64,000 bases of DNA from CAZEBW01 sp964510205. GTDB taxonomy: Bacteria; Chloroflexota; Anaerolineae; VGOG01. Shown here in pieces: positions 1-9,104 of this stretch; position 1 is the stretch's first letter, and every line of letters starts with the position of its first letter. A program made the position numbers and the translations under genes. The stretch spans positions 1-64,000 of the forward strand of contig CAZEBW010000005.1 of the NCBI GenBank assembly GCA_964510205.1, read 5' to 3'. Below the pieces are notes generated by a model. That model was not told the DNA's origin. It searched no databases and was given only the letters and a program-made list of their open reading frames with translations.

Positions 1-54
1 GACGGCATACGAGATATTGGCGTGACTGGAGTTCAACGTGTGCTCTTCCGATCT
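1..54. other. Illumina P7 / TruSeq adapter sequence
   Basis: Bases 1-15 match the end of the P7 flow-cell oligo, 16-21 (attggc) are the reverse complement of TruSeq index 6, and 22-54 match the read-2 primer except for one missing G after base 35. This is technical sequence left at a contig end, not genomic DNA. The genome starts at about base 55. Confidence 0.95.
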
Positions 55-248
55 ACCAGACGTTGACCTCGGAGGAGATGGAGCATGAAGGGGAGGAACA
101 TGCGCCCTACACCGACGAAGACATCAAGCGGGCCATCACCGAGGGGGTCGAACCAAACGGTGAGCCGCTGGAGTGGCCTATGCCTCGCTGGACGATGGAC
201 GATGAGGATCTGGACGATCTGCTGGAGTTTCTGAAAACGCTGGATTGA
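55..248 (+). CDS. c-type cytochrome, C-terminal fragment (5' cut by contig end)
   Basis: The open frame runs in from the adapter junction with no good start, so only about 64 C-terminal residues are present. The tail has the acidic helix and the PMPRW motif followed by a DLDDLLEFLKTL helix, typical of the C-terminal end of class I cytochrome c domains; the Met of PMPRW would be the distal haem ligand. The CxxCH haem site would lie upstream and is missing. It ends 24 bases before the hemerythrin gene, probably in the same operon. It is likely an extracytoplasmic electron carrier; partner unknown. Confidence 0.7.
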
Positions 249-272
249 GTATTGCAAAGGAGGCAACCTGCA

Positions 273-824
273 ATGCTACCAACTGAGACACTCAAACATG
301 AACACCAGATCATCCTCATGGTCCTGGACGCGGCTGAGCGCGAAGCGCAGTCTATCAAGGACAGTGGCGAAGTGCAAGGAGAGAGAATCGAGAAGATGCT
401 CGATTTCTTCCGCAACTTTGCCGACCGCTGTCATCACGCAAAAGAAGAAAAGCTCCTCTTCGCCAAGATGGAGGAGCGGGGTGTGCCGGTTAGCGGTGGC
501 CCCATCGCGGTGATGCTGCAAGAGCACGACCAGGGACGGCGACGGGTGAAGGCTGTGGCCGAGGCTCTTCCAAAGGCCAGGAGTGGTGATGCGTCAGCCG
601 TGGCATCGGTTAGGGACAATTTATCGGCCTACATTCGACTGCTGCGGGGGCATATTGACAAAGAAGACCACGTTCTGTATCCCATGGCCGACCGGCTCTT
701 TACGCCAGAAGATCAACAGGCACTGACCAAGGCGTTTGAAAAGGTTGAGGCCGAGGAGATAGGGGAGGGAGTTCACGAGAAGTATCACCAACTGGCTCAT
801 GACCTTGCCGAGAGACGAAGGTGA
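273..824 (+). CDS. hemerythrin domain protein
   Basis: 183 residues, entirely one hemerythrin-like four-helix bundle. The diiron ligand pattern is visible: His in KHEHQ near the start, HHAKEE in helix 2, EHD in helix 3 and HIDKEDHVLYP in helix 4. Such domains bind O2 or sense oxygen, NO or iron. An in-frame TTG exists at 252, but the ATG at 273 is preceded by a strong aaaggagg at 256-263 and is chosen. It follows a cytochrome c fragment and fits the oxygen-handling theme of the window. Storage and sensing roles cannot be separated from sequence. Confidence 0.88.
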   Translation: MLPTETLKHEHQIILMVLDAAEREAQSIKDSGEVQGERIEKMLDFFRNFADRCHHAKEEKLLFAKMEERGVPVSGGPIAVMLQEHDQGRRRVKAVAEALPKARSGDASAVASVRDNLSAYIRLLRGHIDKEDHVLYPMADRLFTPEDQQALTKAFEKVEAEEIGEGVHEKYHQLAHDLAERRR

Positions 825-864
825 TATGAGAAAGCATTCGAACATGGCCATACTGGTGGGATGA

Positions 865-1635
865 ATGATGGGAACCGTAGCGCTCTACGATCCGTTCAGC
901 GCGGACTACGACCGCTTCGTCAACTGGGAGGAGCGGCTGGCGCATGAACTGCCCTTCATCGAGCAGCAACTCGCGGCCTGCGGGGCGCGGCGCGTACTGG
1001 ACACAGCCTGCGGCAGCGGAATGCACGCCATCGCCCTGGCCCAGCGGGGTTACGACGTGACCGGTGCGGACCTCAGCGTGGGCATGATCGAGCGGGCGCG
1101 GGCGAACGCCGCCGCTGCGGGCTGTAAGGTGCGCTTCGTCGTGGCTGGCTTTGGCGAGCTGTTGGAGAAAGTGGGAGGCGAGTTCGACGCCCTGCTCTGT
1201 CTGGGCAACAGCCTGCCCCACGTGCTCACCGACGACGCGCTGCACGAGGCGCTGACCGACTTCGCCGCCGTTCTGCGGCCCGGCGGATTGCTGCTGATCC
1301 AGAACCGCAACTTCGACGCGGTGATGGCCAGTCGCGCCCGCTGGATGTCGCCCCAGGCCCACCGCGAGGGCGAGCGCCAGTGGCTGTTCATCCGTTTCTA
1401 CGATTTCAACCCCGACGGCACGCTGACCTTCAACGTCATCACCTTGCGGCGCCGCGAGGCGGGCCAATGGACCCAGCAGGTCGAGGCGACCGCGCTGCGC
1501 CCGCTGCTGCACGCCGAACTGCTGGACGCCCTCGCAGCGGTCGGGTTTGACGATGCTGTCTGCTACGGCGATATGACTGGCGCTCTTTTCGATCCAGAGA
1601 CCAGCAGTAATCTGACCGTAACAGCTAAAATCTAA
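865..1635 (+). CDS. class I SAM-dependent methyltransferase
   Basis: 256 residues with a Rossmann-type methyltransferase core. Motif I (LDTACGSGMHAIAL) lies near residue 47, followed by an acidic strand end (GADLS) that would bind the ribose of S-adenosylmethionine, and an LRPGGLLLIQNRN segment typical of the post-I region. The N-terminal YDPFSADYDRFVNW resembles small-molecule methyltransferases of the UbiE/glycine-methyltransferase type. A second ATG follows directly at 868. The substrate cannot be told. It sits 14 bases before the flavodiiron gene and may share its transcript. Confidence 0.85.
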   Translation: MMGTVALYDPFSADYDRFVNWEERLAHELPFIEQQLAACGARRVLDTACGSGMHAIALAQRGYDVTGADLSVGMIERARANAAAAGCKVRFVVAGFGELLEKVGGEFDALLCLGNSLPHVLTDDALHEALTDFAAVLRPGGLLLIQNRNFDAVMASRARWMSPQAHREGERQWLFIRFYDFNPDGTLTFNVITLRRREAGQWTQQVEATALRPLLHAELLDALAAVGFDDAVCYGDMTGALFDPETSSNLTVTAKI

Positions 1636-1649
1636 AAGGAGGCCGCGTC

Positions 1650-2831
1650 ATGAAAGCACGAAAAATCAGAGAGGGCATTCACTGGGTGGGGGCGGTGGAC
1701 TGGGATCGGCGCCTGTTCGACGCCCTGATCCCGCTGCCCGATGGGACGAGCTACAACGCCTACCTGATTCAGGGAAGCGAGAAAACGGCGCTGCTGGACA
1801 CGGTTGACCCCAGCATGGCCGACGTCCTGATGTTCCAACTGGAGAGCGTGCCGCGCATTGACTACGTGGTCGCCCACCACGCGGAGCAGGATCACTCCGG
1901 AACGATCCCCCAGGTTCTGGAGAAGTACGGGAACGCCCAGGTCGTTGCCACGCCCAAGGGCAAGGAAATGCTGGTGGATCTGTTGTGCGTTCCAGAGGAG
2001 AGGTTTATCACCGTGGACGATGGGGAAACGCTGTCGCTGGGGGACAAGACGCTGGAGTTTATCCACACGCCGTGGGTGCACTGGCCGGAGACCATGGCCA
2101 CCTATCTTCAGGAGGATGGCATCCTCTTCTCGTGTGATTTCTTCGGCTCGCACCTGGCTACCAGCGATCTGTACGTCACCGACGAAGGGCGCGTTTACGA
2201 GGCGGCCAAGCGATACTACGCTGAGATCATGATGCCGTTCCGCAGGATCATCCAGAGAAACCTGGAGAAGATCGAAGGTCGTGAAATCGAGCTCATTGCG
2301 CCCAGCCACGGTCCCATCTACGACCGCCCGCCGTTCATCGTGGACGCCTACCGCGATTGGGTCTCGGAGCAGCCCAAGAACGTGGTGGTTTTGCCTTACA
2401 TCTCCATGCACGGCAGCACGGCGAAGATGGTGGAGCACCTGGTCAGCGCGTTGGCCGAAAGAGGGGTCACGGTGCACCAGTTCAACTTGGCGGTGACCGA
2501 CCTGGGCAAACTGGCCATCACCCTGGTGGATGCGGCCACCATTGTCGTCGGCACGCCCACGGTGCTCACCGGTCCGCATCCCAGCGTGGTTTACGCCGTC
2601 TATCTGGCCAACCTGCTGCGACCCAAGCTGAAGTTCGCCTCTGTCATTGGTTCCTACGGCTGGAACAGCAAGGCCGTGGAGCAGATCGCCGAGATGATCC
2701 CCAATCTGAAAGTCGAGGTCTTGGACCCCGTGCTCTGCCAGGGTTTCCCCAGGGAGGCTGATTTCAAGGCCCTGGACGAGCTGGCGGCCACCATCGCGGA
2801 GAAGCACGGAGAGCACAACCTGGTTGATTGA
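1650..2831 (+). CDS. flavodiiron protein (A-type)
   Basis: 393 residues. The N-terminal metallo-beta-lactamase-like domain carries the diiron motif HHAEQDH (HxExDH) near residue 73, a later H in TPWVHWPE, CDFFGSH, and APSHGP. The C-terminal flavodoxin-like domain begins near residue 250 (YISMHGSTAKM, FMN phosphate loop). Flavodiiron proteins reduce O2 to water or NO to N2O in the cytoplasm with electrons from rubredoxin or a related donor. A strong aaaaggagg stands at 1636-1643. A second, divergent copy lies at 32434. The hairpin at 2860-2896 downstream may end this transcript. Confidence 0.93.
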   Translation: MKARKIREGIHWVGAVDWDRRLFDALIPLPDGTSYNAYLIQGSEKTALLDTVDPSMADVLMFQLESVPRIDYVVAHHAEQDHSGTIPQVLEKYGNAQVVATPKGKEMLVDLLCVPEERFITVDDGETLSLGDKTLEFIHTPWVHWPETMATYLQEDGILFSCDFFGSHLATSDLYVTDEGRVYEAAKRYYAEIMMPFRRIIQRNLEKIEGREIELIAPSHGPIYDRPPFIVDAYRDWVSEQPKNVVVLPYISMHGSTAKMVEHLVSALAERGVTVHQFNLAVTDLGKLAITLVDAATIVVGTPTVLTGPHPSVVYAVYLANLLRPKLKFASVIGSYGWNSKAVEQIAEMIPNLKVEVLDPVLCQGFPREADFKALDELAATIAEKHGEHNLVD

Positions 2832-2843
2832 GGAAGGAAAAGA

Positions 2844-2899
2844 GACTTTTGTCCTATACAGACGGCTGTCCGGATGATATAATAGGATAGCCGTCTTTT
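2844..2899 (+). promoter_or_regulatory. promoter module 1: upstream box, promoter inside hairpin, T-tract
   Basis: A gacttttgtc box at 2844-2853 leads into a TGTC-N3-TACA half palindrome. The -35 is tataca (2855-2860), then exactly 17 bases, then the perfect -10 tataat (2878-2883). The 12-bp arms 2860-2871 and 2885-2896 can pair (11 Watson-Crick plus one G-T), with the -10 in the 13-base loop and TTTT after the right arm. It could therefore terminate the flavodiiron transcript and start the DUF166 transcript. Related modules lie at 3879 and 17622. Confidence 0.75.
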
Positions 2900-2933
2900 A
2901 ATGACAGGTGCTAGAAAGATAGGAGTGAGGGAT

Positions 2934-3695
2934 ATGCGTATATTGGCCATTATCTCAGGCGACTACGGGCAGCGACACGTGGACAACATCCGCGCCCACG
3001 GCCCCACCGACTGGGTGGTCGAGGTCTGGCAGTCGCCGGCGGTGCTGCCGCCGGTGATAGACTACCCGGAGGATTACCTGCCCGACGAGTTCCCGCCCGC
3101 CGACCTGATCCTGTCCTTTGGCGAGCACCCCGGCGTGGCGGAGCTGCTGCCCGACATCGCGCAGATGACCGGCGCCCAGGGCGTGGTGGCGGCGGTGGAT
3201 AGCGAGGCCTGGCTGCCCCGCGGACTGGCCCGCCAGTTGCGGGGCTGGCTGGAGGACATAGGCGTGGTGGGCGTGACGCCCAAGCCGCTGTGCTCGCTGA
3301 CTGACACCCACTACGACATCGCCCGCCGCCAGCGAATCGAATACGACGAGGCCCACATCGCCGAGTTCGCCCGCCACTTCGGTCGGCCAGACCTGCGCAT
3401 CACCGTGGATCCCGACTCGCGCCTCATTACTTCGGCCGAGGTCGTGCGCGACGCCGTCTGCGGCTGCGCCCGTCACGTGGCCCAGGGGCTGGTGGGCGTT
3501 TCGGCCGACGACGCCGAGGAAAAGGCCGGCCTGCTGCACCATCACTATCCCTGCCTGGCCAGCATGGGGGTGGACACCGACTACGGCGACACGCTGATGC
3601 ACATCTCCGGTAACATCTTGAAAGGCAACGTCCGCCCGCAGGTCAAGCCGTTCAAGGATGTGCGCTACGTGACAACGGCGGAGCGCAGTGAATAG
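2934..3695 (+). CDS. DUF166 family protein
   Basis: 253 residues, matching from memory the DUF166 family, known mainly from methanogens and some anaerobic bacteria and sometimes labelled thymidylate-synthase-like without firm support. Visible features: N-terminal MRILAIISGDYGQRHVDNI, a Cys in KPLCSLT, and Cys in DAVCGCARHVAQGL and HHYPCLASM, together a possible metal or Fe-S site. The ATG at 2934 has aggag at 2921-2925; the in-frame ATG at 2901 lies right behind the promoter and lacks a site. The gene seems monocistronic, driven by module 1. Function unknown. Confidence 0.75.
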   Translation: MRILAIISGDYGQRHVDNIRAHGPTDWVVEVWQSPAVLPPVIDYPEDYLPDEFPPADLILSFGEHPGVAELLPDIAQMTGAQGVVAAVDSEAWLPRGLARQLRGWLEDIGVVGVTPKPLCSLTDTHYDIARRQRIEYDEAHIAEFARHFGRPDLRITVDPDSRLITSAEVVRDAVCGCARHVAQGLVGVSADDAEEKAGLLHHHYPCLASMGVDTDYGDTLMHISGNILKGNVRPQVKPFKDVRYVTTAERSE

Positions 3696-3702
3696 TTTCA
3701 TT

Positions 3703-3805
3703 CGGGTGTGTTTCAAATGAGTTGGCTGGTGTTGTTGGTCGGAATGGTATTCCGACCAACTGACGGATTACCAATCCGTCCTACAACTGAGATGAAACAC
3801 CCCCG
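3703..3805. repeat. MITE-like element C, copy 1
   Basis: It is bounded by cgggtgtgtttca (3703-3715) and the inverted tgaaacacccccg ending at 3805. Inside are two further palindromes, ggtcggaat/attccgacc and gacggatt/aatccgtc. The same outer ends bound the element at 20750-20899, whose interior differs. No transposase gene is present. Confidence 0.7.
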
Positions 3806-3822
3806 TTTGATTCAATAGACCG

Positions 3823-3860
3823 AAAGGGCCACCTGCCCAGTCAAAGCAGGTGGCCTTTTT
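3823..3860 (+). terminator. intrinsic terminator
   Basis: Perfect 10-bp arms ggccacctgc (3827-3836) and gcaggtggcc (3846-3855) with a 9-base loop, preceded by AAA and followed by TTTTT. It would end transcription coming from the DUF166 gene. A degraded copy lies at about 17566-17604, upstream of promoter module 3. Confidence 0.9.
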
Positions 3861-3878
3861 GCAATACCAGGAGAGGGC

Positions 3879-3935
3879 GACTTTTGTCATTGACAGACGA
3901 CTGTCCTGATGATATAATGAGGACAGTCGTTTTTT
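3879..3935 (+). promoter_or_regulatory. promoter module 2: consensus promoter in a hairpin
   Basis: gacttttgtc at 3879-3888 is followed by perfect TTGACA (3890-3895), 17 bases, and perfect TATAAT (3913-3918). TGTC-N3-GACA at 3885-3895 is an operator-like palindrome on the -35. Arms 3895-3906 and 3921-3932 form a 12-bp stem (one G-T) around the -10, followed by T6. Compared with module 1, the pair G2865-C2891 becomes A3900-T3927, a compensatory change. Confidence 0.85.
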
Positions 3936-3976
3936 GGTGATAGGGGAGCCGAGATTCTAGTGAGCGAGGATGAATT

Positions 3977-6084
<2,108 letters not shown>

Positions 6085-6104
6085 GTTCATTGTGATTCGC
6101 TGAA

Positions 6105-6355
6105 CCTACCTGGACAATGTTAGATTACGGGCCAAGTGTCATTGCGAGGAGCGGAGCGACGAAGCAATTCCCACCGGTGACACCACTTGCAGCTTGGAGA
6201 TTGCTTCGGCGCAAACAGCGCGCCTCGCAATGACACAGCAGCAACACCCAAGGGGGGACTACCTGGTTCAGCAAAGTGACAGAAGCAGTGACGTCTCCTC
6301 ACTTTTGGATGCAATAAACCTGGTTTCTCACGAAATTCAGCATTGTCGAGGTAGG
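6105..6355. repeat. MITE-like element A, copy 1 (nested inverted repeats)
   Basis: Outer 15-bp terminal repeats cctacctggacaatg (6105-6119) and the inverse ending at 6355 differ at one base. Nested inside, gtgtcattgcgagg (6136-6149) and its exact inverse ending at 6236 bound the common 'cattgcgag / gaagcaat' repeat. Copies of the inner unit lie at 8444 and 29789; the outer ends recur around 8421-8562. No coding capacity is seen. Confidence 0.75.
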
Positions 6356-6359
6356 CTTC

Positions 6360-6388
6360 TTGCGCAGTGGTCGCTAAAGGTGTATAAT
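6360..6388 (+). promoter_or_regulatory. sigma-70-type promoter upstream of ATPase remnants
   Basis: ttgcgc (6360-6365), 17 bases, perfect tataat (6383-6388). It reads toward the atpD fragment through a leader of about 190 bases. Two hairpins are visible in that leader: ggcgtcc...gggacgcc (about 6418-6452) and a caac-cctcc/ggagg-gttg stem (about 6527-6553). The rest of 6389-6587 holds nothing else I recognise. Confidence 0.7.
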
Positions 6389-6587
6389 CAGTACTTGAGA
6401 AAAGCCGCTCAAAAGGGGCGTCCTCGCCCCGTGCGGGTGGCGGGGACGCCACCCGGGAGCAAGATTTTCTCATCTACTGATAATTGGACTACCGTGGCCT
6501 CTTAGTCGCCCACGGGATGGGACGCAACTATCCTCCAGGCGGAGGGTTGTCTATGGAAGTCAGAGCTAACTCCACGGAGCAAGGCAA

Positions 6588-6845
6588 TTGGCAGGAACGG
6601 GAACCGTAGCGCGAGTGGCCGGCGTGGTGGTGGATGCGGAGTTTGCCTCCGGCGACCTGCCCAGCATCCACAACGCGCTGACTGTTCAGCGTGACGATGG
6701 GCCAGAATTAGTCATCGAAGTTCAGGAGCACATTGACCCGCGAACGGTGCGGGCGGTGGCCATGGGCGGCACGGCTGGACTGAGACGCGGATTGCCGGTG
6801 CTGGACACCGGTCACCCCATCCGTGTCCCTGTAGGCCGGCGGTGA
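6588..6845 (+). pseudogene. atpD: ATP synthase beta subunit, N-terminal fragment (N-ATPase-like)
   Basis: Only the first 85 residues remain. GTVARVAGVVVDAEF, LPSIHNAL, a VIEVQEHID segment, GLRRGLPVLDTG and IRVPVG correspond to the N-terminal beta-barrel of the beta subunit; the protein stops after VPVGRR, before the nucleotide-binding domain. A TTG start at 6588 is used because the sequence begins there. The complete beta gene is at 51283, so this is a relic of a second ATPase. The wording around IHNAL and GLRRG resembles N-type ATPase beta subunits. Confidence 0.85.
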
Positions 6846-7039
6846 GATTATACGGTCTGCTGTTGGACTCGGCAGCGGCGGAGCACTCCACGCGCTACCA
6901 ACTGATGGAGTCCGCCACCCAGAACGCCGAGCGGTTGATCTCCGAACTGACACGGGTGGTTCAGACAGGACGTCAGAAGGAGATCACTCAGGAAATGCAA
7001 GAGCTGGCTGCCGGTGCGGGCTTGATCGGCCCGCAGTAG
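6842..7039 (+). pseudogene. atpG: ATP synthase gamma subunit, C-terminal fragment (N-ATPase-like)
   Basis: About 65 residues match the C-terminal helix of a gamma subunit: RLYGLLLDSAAAEHSTRYQLMESATQNAE, then RQKEITQEMQELAAGAG. The frame directly abuts the beta fragment (overlap at 6842-6845), with nothing between them. In N-ATPase operons (order D-C-Q-R-B-E-F-A-G) beta is first and gamma last, so one internal deletion would leave exactly this junction. The complete gamma gene of the main ATPase lies at 50315. Confidence 0.85.
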
Positions 7040-7377
7040 TGAGTGGCGATCGGGAATCAAAAACGCTCAAAGGGGACGAGAGTCCCCGTCTTGGCGGCAG
7101 AACGGGGTGATTGGAGCATTCTATGATGCGGGCGCTGGTCTTCGTTTACGGTCTGCTTGCCCCGGCGCGGACTATCGTCCGCTCGGAGCCTATGAGTGAG
7201 CGAGTGCCCGCCGGTTGAGTAGGCCGAAGGCTGTATCGAAACCAAGTGCACGAAGCGCGCAGGAATGCTTGGTTTCGATACACTGCTCGCTATTCGCTCG
7301 CAGCTACTCAACCGGCGCTTGACTTCTGATTCACGGTGTTTGAGTGGGCAACTGGCATAACACTCAGGGAGGCGGGC
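7040..7377. other. non-coding stretch with palindromic repeats
   Basis: No gene is seen in these 338 bases. They contain a small ggggac-gaga-gtcccc hairpin (7072-7087), a gcggac-tatc-gtccgc hairpin (7167-7182) that recurs at 22464-22479, and the large inverted repeat at 7209-7317. The glucokinase ribosome site lies at the end (agggagg, 7366-7372). Confidence 0.7.
7209..7317. repeat. palindromic element with cgccggttgagtag ends
   Basis: cgccggttgagtag at 7209-7222 is exactly inverted at 7304-7317, and tgtatcgaaaccaag pairs with cttggtttcgataca inside. The whole unit can fold as one long hairpin. Words of this type (ggttgagtag...tatcgaaacc) are common as dispersed repeats in bacteria. It lies between the ATPase relic and glucokinase. 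Confidence 0.75.
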
Positions 7378-8364
7378 ATGTTCCTTCTAGCCGGTGACAT
7401 CGGTGCGACCAAGACGGACTTAGCCGTCTTCTCGTCTGAGGCTGGGCCGCGAACGCCGCTGGCCGAGGCCACGTTCCCCAGCGCCAATTACTCCAGCCTG
7501 GAAGCTCTCCTGCGCGAGTTCCTATCCCAAGTGGATGCGGACATCCAGCAAGCCATTTTCGGTGTGGCTGGCCCTGTGGTGGCCGGCCGCGTCAAGGTCA
7601 CAAATCTGCCCTGGTCGGTGGACGAAACACGAGTCCAGGAAGCGCTGAACCTCTCATCCGTCCGCCTGCTGAACGACCTGAACGCCATCGCCCACGCGGT
7701 GCCTTTTCTGGAGGCCGATGACCTGTACCCCCTGAACGAGGGCCAGCCAACTTCTGAGGGCGCCATCGCCGTTATCGCGCCGGGCACCGGCCTGGGGGAA
7801 GGCTTTCTCATCTGGGACGGATCGCGCTATCAGCCTCACTCCTCGGAGGGCGGCCATGCCGACTTCGGGCCTACCGACCCGCTGCAGGCCGACCTGCTGC
7901 GCTATCTTCAGCGTCGCCTGGAGCACGTCAGTTACGAAAGCATTTGTTCTGGTCTGGGATTGCCCAATATCTATGCCTTTCTCAAGGACAGCGGTTACGC
8001 TGAGGAACCAGACTGGCTGGCTGGGGCGTTAGCTGCGGCTGACGATGCCACGCCCATCATTGTCAACACCGCCTTAGATCGCGAGACGCAGTGCGAGCTC
8101 TGCGTGGCGACTCTCAACACCTTCGTCTCCATCCTGGGGGCGGAGGCGGGGAACCTGGCCGTCAAGGTGCTGGCTACCGGCGGTGTGTATCTGGGCGGCG
8201 GCATCCCGCCGCGCATTCTGCCTGCTTTGGAGCAGCCAGAGTTCTTGAAGGCGTTCCGGAACAAGGGACCCCTGTCGGACCTCATGGTCCGCATTCCGGT
8301 GCACGTCATCCTCAATCGCAAGGCTGCTATCCTGGGGGCGGCCTGCCATGGGCTGGAACTGTAG
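7378..8364 (+). CDS. glk: glucokinase (Glk family)
   Basis: 328 residues. The N-terminal LAGDIGATKTDLAVF is the ATP phosphate-binding loop of the Glk/ROK-hexokinase fold; GVAGPVVAGRVKVTNLPW, LNDLNAIAHA, VIAPGTGLGEGFLIW and SSEGGHADFGP match the Pfam glucokinase family, with the sugar-binding EGGH region visible. It makes glucose-6-phosphate in the cytoplasm. An upstream in-frame start (7336) is unlikely; ATG 7378 has agggagg at 7366-7372. It is followed by glycogen debranching and pentose-phosphate genes, so it probably feeds glucose from glycogen into that route. Confidence 0.9.
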   Translation: MFLLAGDIGATKTDLAVFSSEAGPRTPLAEATFPSANYSSLEALLREFLSQVDADIQQAIFGVAGPVVAGRVKVTNLPWSVDETRVQEALNLSSVRLLNDLNAIAHAVPFLEADDLYPLNEGQPTSEGAIAVIAPGTGLGEGFLIWDGSRYQPHSSEGGHADFGPTDPLQADLLRYLQRRLEHVSYESICSGLGLPNIYAFLKDSGYAEEPDWLAGALAAADDATPIIVNTALDRETQCELCVATLNTFVSILGAEAGNLAVKVLATGGVYLGGGIPPRILPALEQPEFLKAFRNKGPLSDLMVRIPVHVILNRKAAILGAACHGLEL

Positions 8365-8387
8365 AGAGCCAGGCGCAGGTACGGAGG

Positions 8388-8409
8388 CCGCTGGACTAGG
8401 GTCCAGCGG
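8388..8409. repeat. ccgctggac hairpin, copy 1
   Basis: Perfect 9-bp arms ccgctggac (8388-8396) and gtccagcgg (8401-8409) with a 4-base loop, 23 bases after the glucokinase stop. Same hairpin type occurs at 29739 (loop inverted), 38545 and 22437, mostly in intergenic space just after gene ends. No T-tract follows, so it is not a standard terminator. Confidence 0.7.
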
Positions 8410-8420
8410 GAGCAGGTGAG

Positions 8421-8562
8421 TAGTTGGACAATGTTAAGTTAATGTCATTGCGAGCCCCGCAGGGGCGAAGCAATCTCCTATCAGCGACTTGGGGATTGCT
8501 TCGGCGCAGACAGCGCGCCTCGCAATGACACTGACGCGGAAGTTAACATTGTCGAGGTAGTT
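8421..8562. repeat. MITE-like element A, copy 2
   Basis: The inner unit gtcattgcgag (8444) to its inverse ending at 8529 contains the gaagcaatctcc / ggattgcttcg words. Outer arms gacaatgttaa (8427-8437) and ttaacattgtc (8543-8553) are exact inverses, as in copy 1 at 6105-6355. It lies between glucokinase and the msrP pseudogene. Confidence 0.75.
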
Positions 8563-8580
8563 ACAAAGGGAGAAGTCAGC

Positions 8581-9098
8581 ATGATTGGAATCAACCCCTC
8601 GGAAATCACCCCGGAACACATCTATCTATCCCGCCGCAAGTTTATGGTGGGCATCGGCGCTCTGGCGACGAGTTCTTTGGTTCTCAGCGCTTGCGGCGAA
8701 GCTCTGAGCCCGCTGGAGGGCCAGCAGGAGCCTTCAACGACCCCGCCGCCTACTCCGGCTGTCAATGTGGACGAACTGGGCGATCCACTCACCTCCTTCC
8801 AGGCGATCACCAACTACACCAACTACTACGAATTTACCACCAGCAAGGAGGGGGTGGCTCGTCTGGCGCAGGATTTCCAGACATCCCCGTGGGCGGCGGA
8901 GGTGGGAGGGCTGGTCCACAAGCCAAAGACGTTTGACCTGGACGACTTGCTCCAGTTTTCCCAAGAAGAGAAGAGCGGATCTATCGCATGCGCTGTGTGG
9001 AAGCCTGGTCCATGGTCATCCCCTGGGTTGGATTCCCGTTGGCCAAGCTGCTCCAAGAGGTTGGGCTGAGGTCGGAAGCCAAAGTGGAAGGCAGGTGA
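8581..9098 (+). pseudogene. msrP: MsrP (YedY) molybdoprotein subunit, frameshifted and truncated
   Basis: The N-terminus has a twin-arginine signal (LSRRKFMVGIGALA) ending in a lipobox-like LSACG, then ITNYTNYYEF and FDLDDLLQF typical of the periplasmic methionine-sulfoxide reductase MsrP. A 5-base tandem duplication aagag (8966-8975) shifts the frame; the other frame continues as RIYRMRCVEAWSMVIPWVG, including the Mo-binding Cys, then LAKLLQEV and a stop at 9098. The C-terminal half of about 150 residues is missing, and the debranching enzyme starts 6 bases later. The gene is dead. Confidence 0.85.
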
Positions 9099-9104
9099 AG
9101 AGCC

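Noticed and set aside
700..1512. Long minus-strand open frame
   Set aside because: It is the antisense shadow of the methyltransferase and hemerythrin genes; composition is basic and Gly/Gln-rich with no motif, as for most long antisense frames here.
6842..7039. Independent small gene
   Set aside because: The sequence is clearly the C-terminal helix of a gamma subunit and has no proper start or ribosome site.
7209..7317. CRISPR-like or phage attachment repeat
   Set aside because: It is one inverted repeat with a single copy here; no regular direct repeats with spacers occur anywhere in the window.
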